Positions 40,748 through 51,934 of a stretch of 64,000 nt of DNA are shown piece by piece. A model generated the notes under the pieces. The model was not told where the DNA came from, did not search any database, and saw nothing but the letters and a program-made list of their open reading frames with translations. The number at the start of each line of letters is the position of its first letter. Within the stretch, counting starts at the first letter, position 1. The position numbers were made by a program, and so were the translations under genes. Source of the stretch: Pararhodobacter marinus (GTDB lineage Bacteria > Pseudomonadota > Alphaproteobacteria > Rhodobacterales > Rhodobacteraceae); assembly GCF_003122215.1 (NCBI RefSeq), contig NZ_QEYD01000005.1:305376-369375 (forward strand), written 5' to 3'.

Positions 40748-40772
40748 ACATCATCTTCGCGTGAAGAAAGTC

Positions 40773-43469
40773 TTACTCTTCGTCGGTTTCCACGACGCGC
40801 GCCACCGAAACGACCATCTCGCCCGGCGCGGTCTTGAACACCCGCACCCCCCCGGCCGAGCGCGAGCGGAAGCTCACCTGATCCACCGGGGTGCGGATCG
40901 ACTGGCCGGTCGAGGTGGCCAGCATGATCTGGTCCGTCGGGTCGACCGGGAAGGCCGCGACCAGCGCGCCGCCGCGCATCGCCTTGTCCATCGCCATGAC
41001 GCCCTGGCCGCCGCGGCCGCGCACCGGGTAATCGTGCGACGACGACAGCTTGCCGGCGCCGCCCGTGGTCACGGTCAGGATAAGATCCTCGATCGCGGAC
41101 ATCTCGGCATAGCGCTCGGTCGACAGCTGGCCGGCTTCGACCGCATCGTCCTCGTCGCCCTCGGCCTCGTCGGGAGCGCCGGCCATGAGGCGGCGCTGCT
41201 TGAGATAGGCGGCGCGTTCCTCGGGTGTGGCTTCGAAATGGCGGATCACGGCCATCGACACGACCTCGTCGCCCTCGGCCAGCCGGATCCCGCGCACGCC
41301 GGTCGAATCGCGGCCCTTGAAGATCCGCACATCGGTCGTCGGGAAGCGGATCGCCCGGCCCAGACGCGTCACCAGCATGATGTCGTCGTCTTCATCGGCG
41401 ATCCGCGCGTTCACCAGGCACACGCCTTCGGGCAGTTTCATCGCGATCTTGCCGTTGCGCATGACATTGGTGAAATCCGACAGCGCGTTGCGGCGCACGT
41501 CGCCCTGCGAGGTCGCAAAGACGATCTGCAGGTTTTCCCATTCGTCCTCGGGCTTGTCCACCGGCATGATCGCCGCGATCGAGACGCCCTGCGGGATCGG
41601 CAGGATATTGACGATGGCCTTGCCGCGCGCGGCCCGTCCGCCCATCGGCAAACGCCAGCATTTCAGCTTATAGACCATGCCGTCGGTGGTGAAGAACAAC
41701 AGGTTCGTATGCGTGTTCGCCACGAACAGCGTCGTCACCACGTCGTCATCCTTGAGCGATCCGCCCGACAGCCCCTTGCCGCCCCGGTTCTGCGAGCGGA
41801 ACTCGGCCAGCGGGGTACGCTTCACGTAGCCGCCCGAGGTGATGGTCACGACCATGTCCTCGCGCTCGATCAGCGATTCGTCGTCCAGATCGCCGGCCCA
41901 GTCGACGATCTCGGTCCGGCGCGGCACCGCGAACATCTCGCGGACCTCGTCCAGCTCGTCGTTGATGATCGCCATGATCCGCGAGCGCGAGCGCAGGATA
42001 TCGAGGTAATCCTTGATCTTCGCCGCCAGCTCTTCCAGCTCGTCGGTGACTTCCTTGACGCCGATCTGCGTCAGGCGCTGCAGCCGCAGCTCGAGGATCG
42101 CGCGTGCCTGCGCTTCGGACAGGTTGTAGGTCCCGTCCTCGTTCATCGTGTGGCTGGGATCGTCGATCAGGCGGATGTAGTCGGCGATGTCGGCCGCGGG
42201 CCAGCGGCGCGTCATCAGCTTTTCGCGCGCATCGGCGGGATCCAGCGACGAGCGGATCGTCGCGACGACCTCGTCGACATTCGACACCGCGACGGCCAGA
42301 CCGCACAGGATATGGCTGCGCTCGCGCGCCTTGTTCAGCTCGAACGCGGTGCGGCGGGTGACGATTTCTTCCCGGAACGTGATGAAATGATGCAGGAAGT
42401 CGCGCAGCGTCAGCTGCTCGGGACGTCCGCCGTTCAGCGCCAGCATGTTGCAGCCGAAGCTGACCTGCATCGTGGTGAATCGGAACAGCTGGTTCAGCAC
42501 CACGTCGGGCGTCGCGTCGCGCTTCAGCTCGATCACCACGCGCACGCCGGTGCGGTCGGATTCGTCCGCGACCGAGGAAATCCCCTCGATCCGCTTGTCG
42601 CGCACGCATTCGGCGATCTTCTCGACCATCATCGCCTTGTTCACCTGATAGGGAACCTCGTCGACGACGATGGCGTAGCGGTCCTTGCGCGGCTCTTCGA
42701 TATGCGTCTTTGCCCGGATCAGAACCGAGCCGCGGCCTTCCAGATACGCCTTGCGCGCACCCGAACGGCCCATGATCAGCCCGCCCGTCGGGAAATCCGG
42801 GGCCGGGACGTATTGCATCAGGTCTTCCGAGGACAGGTCCGGGTTCTCGATCAGCGCCTTGGTGGCGTCGATCACTTCGCCCAGATTGTGCGGCGGAATG
42901 TTGGTCGCCATGCCGACGGCGATACCGCCCGCGCCGTTGACCAGCATGTTGGGGAAGCGCGCCGGCAGAACCGTCGGTTCCTCGTCCTTGCCGTCGTAAT
43001 TGTCCTGAAAATCGACCGTATCCTTGTCGATATCGGCCAGAAGGAAGTTCGCCGGCTTGTCCATGCGCACTTCGGTGTAGCGCATGGCGGCCGCCTTATC
43101 GCCGTCCATCGAGCCGAAATTGCCCTGACCGTCCAGAAGCGGCAGCGACATCGAGAAATCCTGCGCCATCCGCACCAGCGCGTCATAGATCGCGCTGTCG
43201 CCATGCGGGTGGTATTTCCCCATCGTGTCGCCGACCGGGCGCGCCGATTTGCGATAGGGCTTGTCGAACGTGTTGTTCGTCTCGTGCATCGCGAACAGGA
43301 TCCGGCGGTGCACGGGCTTGAGCCCGTCGCGCAGGTCCGGGATCGCCCGGCTGACGATCACGCTCATCGCGTAATCGAGATAAGCCGTGCGCATTTCCTG
43401 CACGATCGAGACGCCGGGGCTACCGGGGGTTTTCTCGGCTTCGTCAGGGATTTCCGTGTCGTCGCTCAC
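40773..43469 (-). CDS. gyrA: DNA gyrase subunit A
   Basis: 898 residues from GTG 43467-43469, with GAGG 5 nt upstream. The longer open frame to 43619 has no homology. The catalytic tyrosine is Y131 (AMRYTEVRM). The quinolone-determining residues are Ser92 and Asp96 (HGDSAIYD), the wild-type pair. The C-terminal pinwheel carries a GQ/GK-type [11 protein letters not shown] box. An acidic insert ([15 protein letters not shown]) lies near the C-terminus. It introduces negative supercoils with GyrB. A candidate promoter lies at 43513-43542. Confidence 0.98.
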   Translation of the reverse strand: MSDDTEIPDEAEKTPGSPGVSIVQEMRTAYLDYAMSVIVSRAIPDLRDGLKPVHRRILFAMHETNNTFDKPYRKSARPVGDTMGKYHPHGDSAIYDALVRMAQDFSMSLPLLDGQGNFGSMDGDKAAAMRYTEVRMDKPANFLLADIDKDTVDFQDNYDGKDEEPTVLPARFPNMLVNGAGGIAVGMATNIPPHNLGEVIDATKALIENPDLSSEDLMQYVPAPDFPTGGLIMGRSGARKAYLEGRGSVLIRAKTHIEEPRKDRYAIVVDEVPYQVNKAMMVEKIAECVRDKRIEGISSVADESDRTGVRVVIELKRDATPDVVLNQLFRFTTMQVSFGCNMLALNGGRPEQLTLRDFLHHFITFREEIVTRRTAFELNKARERSHILCGLAVAVSNVDEVVATIRSSLDPADAREKLMTRRWPAADIADYIRLIDDPSHTMNEDGTYNLSEAQARAILELRLQRLTQIGVKEVTDELEELAAKIKDYLDILRSRSRIMAIINDELDEVREMFAVPRRTEIVDWAGDLDDESLIEREDMVVTITSGGYVKRTPLAEFRSQNRGGKGLSGGSLKDDDVVTTLFVANTHTNLLFFTTDGMVYKLKCWRLPMGGRAARGKAIVNILPIPQGVSIAAIMPVDKPEDEWENLQIVFATSQGDVRRNALSDFTNVMRNGKIAMKLPEGVCLVNARIADEDDDIMLVTRLGRAIRFPTTDVRIFKGRDSTGVRGIRLAEGDEVVSMAVIRHFEATPEERAAYLKQRRLMAGAPDEAEGDEDDAVEAGQLSTERYAEMSAIEDLILTVTTGGAGKLSSSHDYPVRGRGGQGVMAMDKAMRGGALVAAFPVDPTDQIMLATSTGQSIRTPVDQVSFRSRSAGGVRVFKTAPGEMVVSVARVVETDEE

Positions 43470-43512
43470 AAGGACCTCGCAGGCGTGTATCGCGCTAGAT
43501 TTTGTTGTGTGC

Positions 43513-43542
43513 CTTATAGCCGAACGCCACTGGCAGGTGCAA
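43513..43542 (-). promoter_or_regulatory. Candidate sigma-70-type promoter of gyrA
   Basis: On the minus strand TTGCAC (43537-43542) and TATAAG (43513-43518) are 18 bp apart. They end 44 bp before the gyrA start. The -10 box matches 5 of 6 consensus positions, while the -35 box is weak. Confidence 0.45.
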
Positions 43543-43728
43543 TCCCGCCATCCCGTAACCGGCAGACAAAGACAGCTGCCGTGGCCCCGATCGTCGCGCG
43601 ATCGCCGCGCGCGGGTCACGTCTGCGACAGGAGGTCTTTGCCTGCAATCCGGGATTGGGACTTGGCGCGCGGCGGTCTACATTCAGGGCGCGCCGGTTAT
43701 CCGGTGCGACACTCTGAAAGGACCGACC

Positions 43729-44130
43729 ATGTATGCCCGCATCCTTGTCCCCGTCGCCTATGAACCTGGCTATGACATCAGCCGCGAGCTGCAGATCGCC
43801 CGCGCGCTGTCCGCGCCCGGCGCGCTGGTGATGCTGATCCATGTGATGGAAAAGGTGCCGTTCTATGCCATCGACTACATGCCGCAGGGCTGGCGCGAGG
43901 ACCTGACCGAGGCGATCCGCGCCGATCTGGCCCGGCAGGCGGCCAGTTTCGAACAGGCGGGCGTGGCGGTGCTGGAGGGTGAGCCCGGGCGCATGATCCT
44001 CGATCACGCGCAGGCCGAGGACGCCGATTGCATCATCCTGGCCTCGCACCGTTCGGACCGGTCGCTGATCGGCTCGACCGCCACCTGGGTTGCGCGCAAC
44101 GCCACCTGCGCGGTTCATTTGATGCGGTGA
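43729..44130 (+). CDS. Universal stress protein, UspA family
   Basis: 133 residues from ATG 43729, with GAAAGGA upstream. MYARILVPVAYEPGYD and the C-terminal segment DCIILASHRSDRSLIGSTAT give the UspA fold and its ATP-binding-type G-2x-G-9x-G/S loop, here with Ser in place of some Gly. It probably acts in stress tolerance in the cytoplasm. It is divergent from gyrA. Confidence 0.88.
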   Translation: MYARILVPVAYEPGYDISRELQIARALSAPGALVMLIHVMEKVPFYAIDYMPQGWREDLTEAIRADLARQAASFEQAGVAVLEGEPGRMILDHAQAEDADCIILASHRSDRSLIGSTATWVARNATCAVHLMR

Positions 44131-44217
44131 GGCGCCGCGCCGTCATCGTTCCCTGGCTACGCTCCGGGGCCGGAACCGGGCCCGCCAGTGTCGGGGGCCT
44201 GTTCGGGGGATCAGGTC

Positions 44218-44694
44218 CTAGCGCAGCCGCACCAGCACCGCCGCCAGCGCCAGCGCCTCGCGCGGGATGTTGCGCAGAAGCTGGCGCGGCCCGATCTGGT
44301 GCCATCCGGGGCCGGAGCTTGTCGCGCGCAGTCCGATCTGTCGCGCGATCAGCCGGGCACGGGGACGGTGATAGGGATCGGTGACGATCACGATGGGGGT
44401 GTCTGGGGACAGCAAGGCCTGTGCGTTCACCAGGTTCTCGCGCGTGCTGGTCGAGCGGTCTTCAAACCGGATCGCGCGGTCGGGAACACCCGCCTCGCGG
44501 CACAGCCGGGCGATGACCTCGGCCTCGCTCGGGCCATGCCGCCCGAGCCCGCCGCACCCCATGATGGTCCCCACGACCCCGGCCTCGTACAGCGCCACCC
44601 CATGCGCCACCCGCCGCCGGAGCGTGGGCGAGGGAAGGCCACCGGGCCAGACAGCCGCGCCGAGGATGAGGGCGGTGGGGCGGTTTGCCGGCAT
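44218..44694 (-). CDS. YdcF/SanA-like protein (DUF218)
   Basis: 158 residues. [27 protein letters not shown] and [18 protein letters not shown] are the hallmarks of the DUF218 fold. Members influence envelope properties, and the biochemical activity is not settled. No membrane helix is visible, so this is the short soluble type. It lies 50 bp upstream of the uvrB stop, on the same strand but downstream of uvrB. Confidence 0.85.
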   Translation of the reverse strand: MPANRPTALILGAAVWPGGLPSPTLRRRVAHGVALYEAGVVGTIMGCGGLGRHGPSEAEVIARLCREAGVPDRAIRFEDRSTSTRENLVNAQALLSPDTPIVIVTDPYHRPRARLIARQIGLRATSSGPGWHQIGPRQLLRNIPREALALAAVLVRLR

Positions 44695-44744
44695 CGAGGG
44701 TCAGCGCGCGGCAACACGCAGGCGGGGCGCGCGCCGTTCGACGC

Positions 44745-46946
<2,202 letters not shown>

Positions 46947-46986
46947 GGGGCGTCCACCGCGCGATCTGGGCTGTTGCCCTACAATT

Positions 46987-47001
46987 GTGCCTATTTTGTT
47001 C
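46987..47001 (-). promoter_or_regulatory. LexA-box-like site upstream of uvrB
   Basis: On the minus strand GAAC-AAAATAG-GCAC matches the GAAC-N7-GAAC pattern of alphaproteobacterial LexA in 7 of 8 bases. It resembles GAAC-AAAAAGA-TAAC before the 42-residue gene at 36.5 kb. Confidence 0.5.
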
Positions 47002-47135
47002 CTCTGCAAGGGGCGCGGCCGTTTTCCGCGGCGGCGCGGTGCCGGGGCAGGGGGTGCGACCCTGTCGCGCGCCGGATTCCCCTTGTCAGAAGGGGTGCAA
47101 TTTCGGATAAGGCCCCAAGCCAGACGGAGTTATCC

Positions 47136-47447
47136 ATGCGCGCACGCATCTATCGTCCCGCCCGCAACGCCATGCAATCGGGCATGGCCCGGACCAAGCA
47201 ATGGATCCTCGATTTCGCGCCCGCGGAATCGAAGCAGAAGGATCCGCTGATGGGCTGGACCGGCTCGGGCGACACGCAGGCTCAGGTGCGGCTGCGCTTC
47301 GACAGCCAGGCCGAGGCCGAGGCCTATGCGAAAGCCAAGGGCATCGATTATGTGGTCCGCGAACCCAAGGACCGCGCGGCCAATATCCGCCCCGGCGGCT
47401 ATGGCGAAAACTTCGCCACCAACCGCCGTCAGGTCTGGACTCACTGA
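47136..47447 (+). CDS. NADH:ubiquinone oxidoreductase accessory subunit, NDUFS4 family
   Basis: 103 residues. [29 protein letters not shown] and the [11 protein letters not shown] tail match the ETC complex I 18-kDa (NDUFS4) family of alphaproteobacteria. It is an accessory subunit of respiratory complex I, encoded apart from the nuo operon as is usual. It is divergent from uvrB. The IS5-like element begins 13 bp after its stop and leaves the gene intact. Confidence 0.93.
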   Translation: MRARIYRPARNAMQSGMARTKQWILDFAPAESKQKDPLMGWTGSGDTQAQVRLRFDSQAEAEAYAKAKGIDYVVREPKDRAANIRPGGYGENFATNRRQVWTH

Positions 47448-47460
47448 CGCTGCAGCCTAG

Positions 47461-48315
47461 GCTCAGGACTCATAGCCAGTAGATGACGGTACCGGCGAGG
47501 GCGATGGCTGAGAGTAAGACCTTCGGACATCGGTCGTAGCGCGCCGGCAGTCCTTGAGCCTGCCGAACATGATCTCGATCCGGTTTCGACGTTTGTATCG
47601 GCACTTGTCATACTTCACCGGCGCCTTCCGCTGCTTCCGTCCGGGGATGCAGGCACGTATTCCCTTGTCTTTCAGAGCTTCTCGGAACCAGTCGGCGTCA
47701 TAGCCGCGATCCCCGAGCAGCCAATCGACGTCCGGAAGACTGTCGGACAACGCGCGCGCACCGATGTAATCGCTCACCTGTCCTGCCGTGACGAATAGGT
47801 CAAGCGGACGTCCCTGGCTGTCGCAGATGGCATGAAGTTTCGTATTCACGCCACCTTTGGTCCGTGCGATCAGGCGGCCGCGCCCCCCTTTTTGACGCCC
47901 AGACTGGACGCCGTTCGGTGGGCATTCAGCTACTTGCGCAGGCTCACTCGAACGCATGGCGTTCGCCTGCTCACTTCGATCATCACGGTCTTCTTCTCGC
48001 CGTGCTCGGCGGCCAGCCCCGCCATCATCTTCGCAAAGATCCCCCTCTCGCTCCAGCGTTTCTACCGGTTGTAGAGCGTCTTGTGGGGGCCATAGTCCTT
48101 CGGGGCATCTCGCCACCGCAACCCATTGCTATTGATGAAGATAATCCCGCTCAGGACGCGCCGATCATCAACACGAGGCTTGCCATGGGACTTCGGGAAA
48201 TAGGGCTCCAGACGCGCCATCTGCGCATCGCTCAGCCAGAAGAGATCAGAAATATCACCGCTCAGTTTTTGCGCGGTGAATCATGTCCTTCCGCTGAAAT
48301 CAATGGGTCCTGAGC
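47461..48315 (-). mobile_element. Degenerate IS5-family insertion sequence (855 bp)
   Basis: The ends GCTCAGGACTCAT (47461-47473) and ATGGGTCCTGAGC (48303-48315) are inverted repeats with one mismatch. They are flanked by a 4-bp direct repeat CTAG (47457-47460 and 48316-48319), the usual IS5/IS427-type target duplication. The transposase is broken at three places, so the element cannot move by itself. Confidence 0.92.
47463..48253 (-). pseudogene. IS5-family transposase, inactivated
   Basis: Reading from 48250, SDLFWLSDAQMARLEPYF to DYGPHKTLYNR is intact, then TAG (48062-48064) replaces an expected Trp codon. A palindromic stretch (47938-47970, arms GCAGGC and GAACGC) disrupts the MID segment that would carry the first catalytic Asp. 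The second Asp (LLGDRGYDADWF) and the Glu (NRIEIMFGRLKD) remain. About ten bases are missing before the C-terminus, shifting the last 20 residues out of frame. Confidence 0.9.
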
Positions 48316-48359
48316 CTAGGTCCGGTTTGCGTTCACCGTCGCAACCGGGGTTCTTTCTG

Positions 48360-48563
48360 TCAGGGGTTCACGTCGTAGTAGTTGCTTTCGCCACGCGGGC
48401 AGTTTTCCCGCAGAAGATAGGCGCAACGTTTCAACGACGGTTCGTCGGTGCCGAAGCTTTCTTCGTAATGCCCGTCCTTGGTGCAAGTGACTTCAACCTC
48501 TTCAACGGTGCCGTAGTCGCCGTCTAGGTCAACGTAGTCGGCAGTCGTGGAAACGTAGCCCAT
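48360..48563 (-). CDS. Small acidic unknown protein, 67 residues
   Basis: ATG 48561-48563 has AGGAG 8 nt upstream. The protein is rich in Asp, Glu and Tyr, with three cysteines (VTCTKDGHYEE, KRCAYLLRENCPRG). It has no signal peptide or membrane helix. I do not recognise it. The leader TAGGAGTTTGTAGCATGG is nearly the same as that of the neighbouring 37-residue gene. GC content is below that of the surrounding chromosome, suggesting acquired DNA. Confidence 0.62.
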   Translation of the reverse strand: MGYVSTTADYVDLDGDYGTVEEVEVTCTKDGHYEESFGTDEPSLKRCAYLLRENCPRGESNYYDVNP

Positions 48564-48643
48564 GCTACAAACTCCTAAGTGTCGTTAGGGTGTGGCGCTT
48601 GCGGAACCCTATGGCACCAATACGGCGCGTCCTTGGCGTCGGC

Positions 48644-48757
48644 TTAGCCCGGTTCATACCACTTGTGCCCCGTCCACATCCAAACTTCCCAATCGCTACC
48701 GCGCTTCGGGACGACGTAGAAATAGCCCGGTCGGTCGTCGAGCGTGTCTTGGGCCAT
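48644..48757 (-). CDS. Very small unknown protein, 37 residues
   Basis: ATG 48755-48757 has AGGAG 8 nt upstream, with the leader TAGGAGTTCGTTGCATGG. The product is aromatic-rich (GYFYVVPKRGSDWEVWMWTG) and ends HKWYEPG. No homologue is recognised. Tandem with the 67-residue gene on the same strand, 80 bp apart, it probably belongs to the same transcript. Its shared leader is the best evidence that both are genes. Confidence 0.55.
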   Translation of the reverse strand: MAQDTLDDRPGYFYVVPKRGSDWEVWMWTGHKWYEPG

Positions 48758-48872
48758 GCAACGAACTCCTAGCTGCAAAGGTAGCGATCCGCGTATATAG
48801 TCGCACCACAAAGAAGCGGCGCAACTGATTGTGTCGCAGCATACACCGGCCAGGCACGCGAAGGAACTGTGT

Positions 48873-49331
48873 ATGGCACTTTAACCGCTAATCTGGAACG
48901 GCTACGCCTACACACTTTCCATTCGGGGGCACTGGAACACGTTTTTCGGGTTTGCAACTATCTGCGAAGTCAAAGCCCCGAACAGGACGACGTTTCTGCC
49001 CGAAGGGGCGGGCTACCACATCACCGGGCTTCACGAACTTGTCGTCGGGGCGAAGGACTACTTCGACACGTCCGACAATTGTTGGTCGTATTCGTGTCGG
49101 CTGTGCGATCAATACTGCGGCTTCGACGTGATGGAACGCCCGCGCGAAGGAAACACCTTCGCCGAATTTCATAGCAGCGACATCAACGACCGAACCGCCG
49201 TCCAAGGCTTCGCGCAGCGTCGGGGCGGATCAATGGAAGCCGACGCAGCCCCGCACGATCACGCTTTCTTGAGCGGTCGGCGGGCTTGGAGGCCGCGAAC
49301 AACCCACGCTAAAGCAAGAGTAGGTTGTTAG
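48873..49331 (+). pseudogene. Unknown Cys-rich protein with an in-frame stop at codon 4
   Basis: ATG 48873 has AAGGA 7 nt upstream, but codon 4 is TAA (48882-48884). The same frame then stays open to 49331 and reads like protein: WNTFFGFATICEVKAPNRTT, GYHITGLHELVVGAKDYFDT, CWSYSCRLCDQYCGFDVMER. GC at third positions is higher in this frame than in the minus-strand frame across the same bases. It may be a nonsense mutant, or may start downstream at a rare codon. No family is recognised. A shorter frame from GTG 49128 is the only part with a standard start. Confidence 0.4.
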
Positions 49332-49376
49332 TAGAATGCGTGCCGCGCCAATTTGCCCAATGAAATCAAGGGTGAT

Positions 49377-49451
49377 TGGCTCCGGCGGTAGGGATCGAAC
49401 CTACGACCAATTGATTAACAGTCAACTGCTCTACCGCTGAGCTACGCCGGA
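49377..49451 (-). tRNA. tRNA-Asn(GTT)
   Basis: The reverse complement forms a full cloverleaf with acceptor TCCGGCG/CGCCGGA, anticodon loop CTGTTAA (anticodon GTT) and T-loop GGTTCGATCC, with CCA encoded, 75 nt. Its 3' end faces the low-GC islet, the usual side for tRNA-targeted integration. I found no repeated copy of the 3' end in the islet. Confidence 0.97.
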
Positions 49452-49544
49452 ACACGTGGGCCGTATAGCAAGGGGGTCTGACGGCGTCCAGAGGGTCGGG
49501 CGGTTTTTTTCGCCGTCCGTGAAAAATCTTCGGACGGTCGGGAT

Positions 49545-50456
49545 TCAGGGCGCGATAACAGGGGTTTGCGGGCCGGGGGGGCCGTCGAAGCGCAACAGTC
49601 CGCGGGCGTCCAGGTCGATGAGATGGGCCAGCACGTTGCGCGCGGCGGCGGGCAGGAGGGCCTCGGGGACATCGGTATAGACCGCGGCCGTGATCGCCCG
49701 CAGATCGACCGCGCCCGCGCCGACGGCGGCGCGAATCGCGGCCTCGCGGCCTTGCCGGTGATCGCGCAGCGCGCGGGTCCGTCCGAGCCCGTCCTCGACC
49801 GGCGCGCCGTGGCCCGGGTAATAGCGCCGTTGCCCCAGCGCCTCGAGCCGGTCGAGGCTGGCCATGAAATCGGTGAGGTCGCCCTCGGGCGGCGAAACGA
49901 GGCTCGGCGCCCAGCCCATGACATGATCGCCCGAAAACAGCGCGTCGCCCCACAGAAAGCACAGATGGTTGCCAAGATGCCCGGGCGTATGCACCGCGCG
50001 CAGGGGCAGGCCGCCCGCTTCGGTCGCATCGCCATTGGCTAGGATCTCGTCCGGCGCGAAATCCGCATCCACGCCCTCGCCGCCGCCCATCTCGGCACCC
50101 GAGGCGATCAGCGCGGCCATCCGGGGCGATTGGCCCGCCTGCGCGTTACCGAAGGCGGCGACCGGGGCGCCGGTGGCCTCGGCCAGCGGACGGGCGAGGG
50201 GGGAATGATCCTTGTGCGCATGCGTCACGACGATCCGCTCGATCCTCTCGCCGGGCGCCAGCGCGTCCAGAATCGCGCGCAGATGGTCGGGATCGGCGGG
50301 GCCGGGGTCGACCACCGTCACCGCGCCCTCGCCCAGCAGGTAGGTATTCGTCCCGCGCTCGGTCATCGGCGAGGGGTTGGGCGCCAGAACCAGCCGCAGA
50401 CCGGGCGCCAGAGGAAAGGACCGACCGGGAAGCGGGTCGAAGGGAGCGTCGGGCAT
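49545..50456 (-). CDS. MBL-fold metallo-hydrolase (LACTB2-like)
   Basis: 303 residues from ATG 50454-50456, with AAAGGA 5 nt upstream. Metal ligands are THAHKDHS (HxHxDH), HTPGHLGNHLCF and FSGDHVMG. The C-terminal part is a winged-helix-like extension (LLPAAARNVLAHLIDLDARG). This matches the LACTB2-like subgroup, some of which are nucleases, but the substrate is not clear. It is divergent from the histidine kinase. Confidence 0.9.
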   Translation of the reverse strand: MPDAPFDPLPGRSFPLAPGLRLVLAPNPSPMTERGTNTYLLGEGAVTVVDPGPADPDHLRAILDALAPGERIERIVVTHAHKDHSPLARPLAEATGAPVAAFGNAQAGQSPRMAALIASGAEMGGGEGVDADFAPDEILANGDATEAGGLPLRAVHTPGHLGNHLCFLWGDALFSGDHVMGWAPSLVSPPEGDLTDFMASLDRLEALGQRRYYPGHGAPVEDGLGRTRALRDHRQGREAAIRAAVGAGAVDLRAITAAVYTDVPEALLPAAARNVLAHLIDLDARGLLRFDGPPGPQTPVIAP

Positions 50457-50529
50457 GGGGGTCCTTTCGTGTTGTCCGGTCCGCGCGGGCGCTCTCGCCA
50501 TGCGGGCCGGTCGGGGCTAGAGTATCGCC

Positions 50530-51870
50530 ATGCTGGGCCGCCTTCTCAAACCGTTTTTGCCTCGCGGCCTGTACTGGCGCGCGGCGCTGATCGTTTTCGT
50601 GCCGGTCTCGGTGATCCTGCTGGTGGTGTCGCTGTCCTTCATCCAGCGCCATTACGACGGCGTGACGCGGCAGATGACGGGAAATTTCCTGCTGGTGGCG
50701 CATTACATGCTCGACCGGGTCGATGCGCAGCCCGATCCCGACCGCGCGCAGGACGAGGCGCGGGCGCTCGGCGCACAGTTCGGGCTGCTCGATGCGCGGA
50801 TCGACGAGGAACTGCCGCCGCCCATCGAGATGAAGCTGCCGTTCTATGACCTTTCGGGCTCGCTTGCCGTGGCCGAGTTGCAGCGCGGGCTGCCGCAGAT
50901 GCGCGAGGTGGCGCTGACATCAGGCGAACTGACGCTGTGGCTTGAGTCGCGCCATGGCTATCTGCGGCTGCATTTTCAGCTGAGCCGGATCTCGGCACGC
51001 AATCCGCACCAGATGCTGGTCCTGACCTTTGTCATCGGGATCGTGATGGGGGTCATCGCCTTCATCTATCTGAAGAACCAGATGCGGCCGATGGCACGGC
51101 TGGCGCTGGCGGCCGAGGCGTTCGGGCGCGGGCAGACGGTGCGTTACCGGCCCGGCGGGGCGACTGAGGTGCGCGCGGCGGGCAAGGCGTTTCTGGAAAT
51201 GCGTGAACGGATCGAGCGGCATATCGAGCAACGCACGCTGCTTCTGTCGGGCGTGAGCCACGATCTGCGCACGCCCCTGACCCGGATGCGGCTGGCGCTG
51301 TCGATGATGGAGGACGAGCCCGAAGCGGCGGCGCTGATGGCCGATGTGGCCGAGATGGAGAGCCTGATCGACCGGTTCCTGGAATTTGCCCGGACCGAGG
51401 CGGTCGAGCCGATGGACGAGACCGATCTGGAGGCGCTGGTCGCGTCCCGCGTGGCCGAGGCCCGGCGCGCGGGCCGGGCCGTCGCGTTCGAGCCGGGATG
51501 GGTGGGGTCCCCGGTGTCGTTGCGACCGCAACTCATGGCGCGGGCGATCGACAACCTGATCGCCAATGCCGTGCGCTACGGCACGCGGGCCCGGATCTGG
51601 ATCGAAACCGGCGGGTCGGAGATTTCGGTCTGTGTCGAGGATGACGGCCCCGGCATCGAGCCTGAAGACCGCGAGCGGGCAACGCGGCCCTTCGTGCGGC
51701 TGGATCTGGCGCGCGGGGCGTCGCGGGGCTCGGGCGCCGGGCTGGGGCTGGCCATCGTCGCCGATGCGATGCGCTCGCATGGCGGACGGCTGGAGCTGGG
51801 CACCGGGGCGACCGAGGGTTACGGCGGGCTGCTGGCGCGTCTGGTCCTGCCGGTGTCAGACGGGAAATAA
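50530..51870 (+). CDS. EnvZ-like sensor histidine kinase
   Basis: 446 residues: a membrane helix near 15-38, a periplasmic sensor to about 165, a second helix (LVLTFVIGIVMGVIAFIYL), HAMP, then HisKA with H244 (SGVSHDLRTPLTRM) and HATPase (IDNLIANAVRYG, DDGPGIEPED). It phosphorylates a response regulator. No regulator gene is adjacent, so it is an orphan in this window. It is convergent with the FAD monooxygenase. Confidence 0.94.
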   Translation: MLGRLLKPFLPRGLYWRAALIVFVPVSVILLVVSLSFIQRHYDGVTRQMTGNFLLVAHYMLDRVDAQPDPDRAQDEARALGAQFGLLDARIDEELPPPIEMKLPFYDLSGSLAVAELQRGLPQMREVALTSGELTLWLESRHGYLRLHFQLSRISARNPHQMLVLTFVIGIVMGVIAFIYLKNQMRPMARLALAAEAFGRGQTVRYRPGGATEVRAAGKAFLEMRERIERHIEQRTLLLSGVSHDLRTPLTRMRLALSMMEDEPEAAALMADVAEMESLIDRFLEFARTEAVEPMDETDLEALVASRVAEARRAGRAVAFEPGWVGSPVSLRPQLMARAIDNLIANAVRYGTRARIWIETGGSEISVCVEDDGPGIEPEDRERATRPFVRLDLARGASRGSGAGLGLAIVADAMRSHGGRLELGTGATEGYGGLLARLVLPVSDGK

Positions 51871-51934
51871 GTCTTTCAGTATCAGCGCGTTGCCGTTTGT
51901 TTCTAACGTCGGTTCGGGCGCGGGAAACGAGGCT

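Noticed and set aside
40761..43763. 1000-codon plus-strand frame covering gyrA
   Set aside because: Antisense of gyrA. The length only reflects GC-rich codon structure, and the protein is a His/Arg/Asp-rich shadow.
48888..49205. 105-codon minus-strand frame in the islet as an alternative gene
   Set aside because: It starts at TTG without a ribosome binding site, and its third-position GC is lower than that of the plus-strand frame over the same bases. It remains possible, so the plus-strand call is kept at low confidence.
48317..49376. Attachment-site duplication of the tRNA-Asn 3' end
   Set aside because: No second copy of the tRNA 3' sequence (for example GGCTCCGGCGG) is visible at the far side of the islet or next to the IS. 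Integration by tRNA targeting stays a guess.
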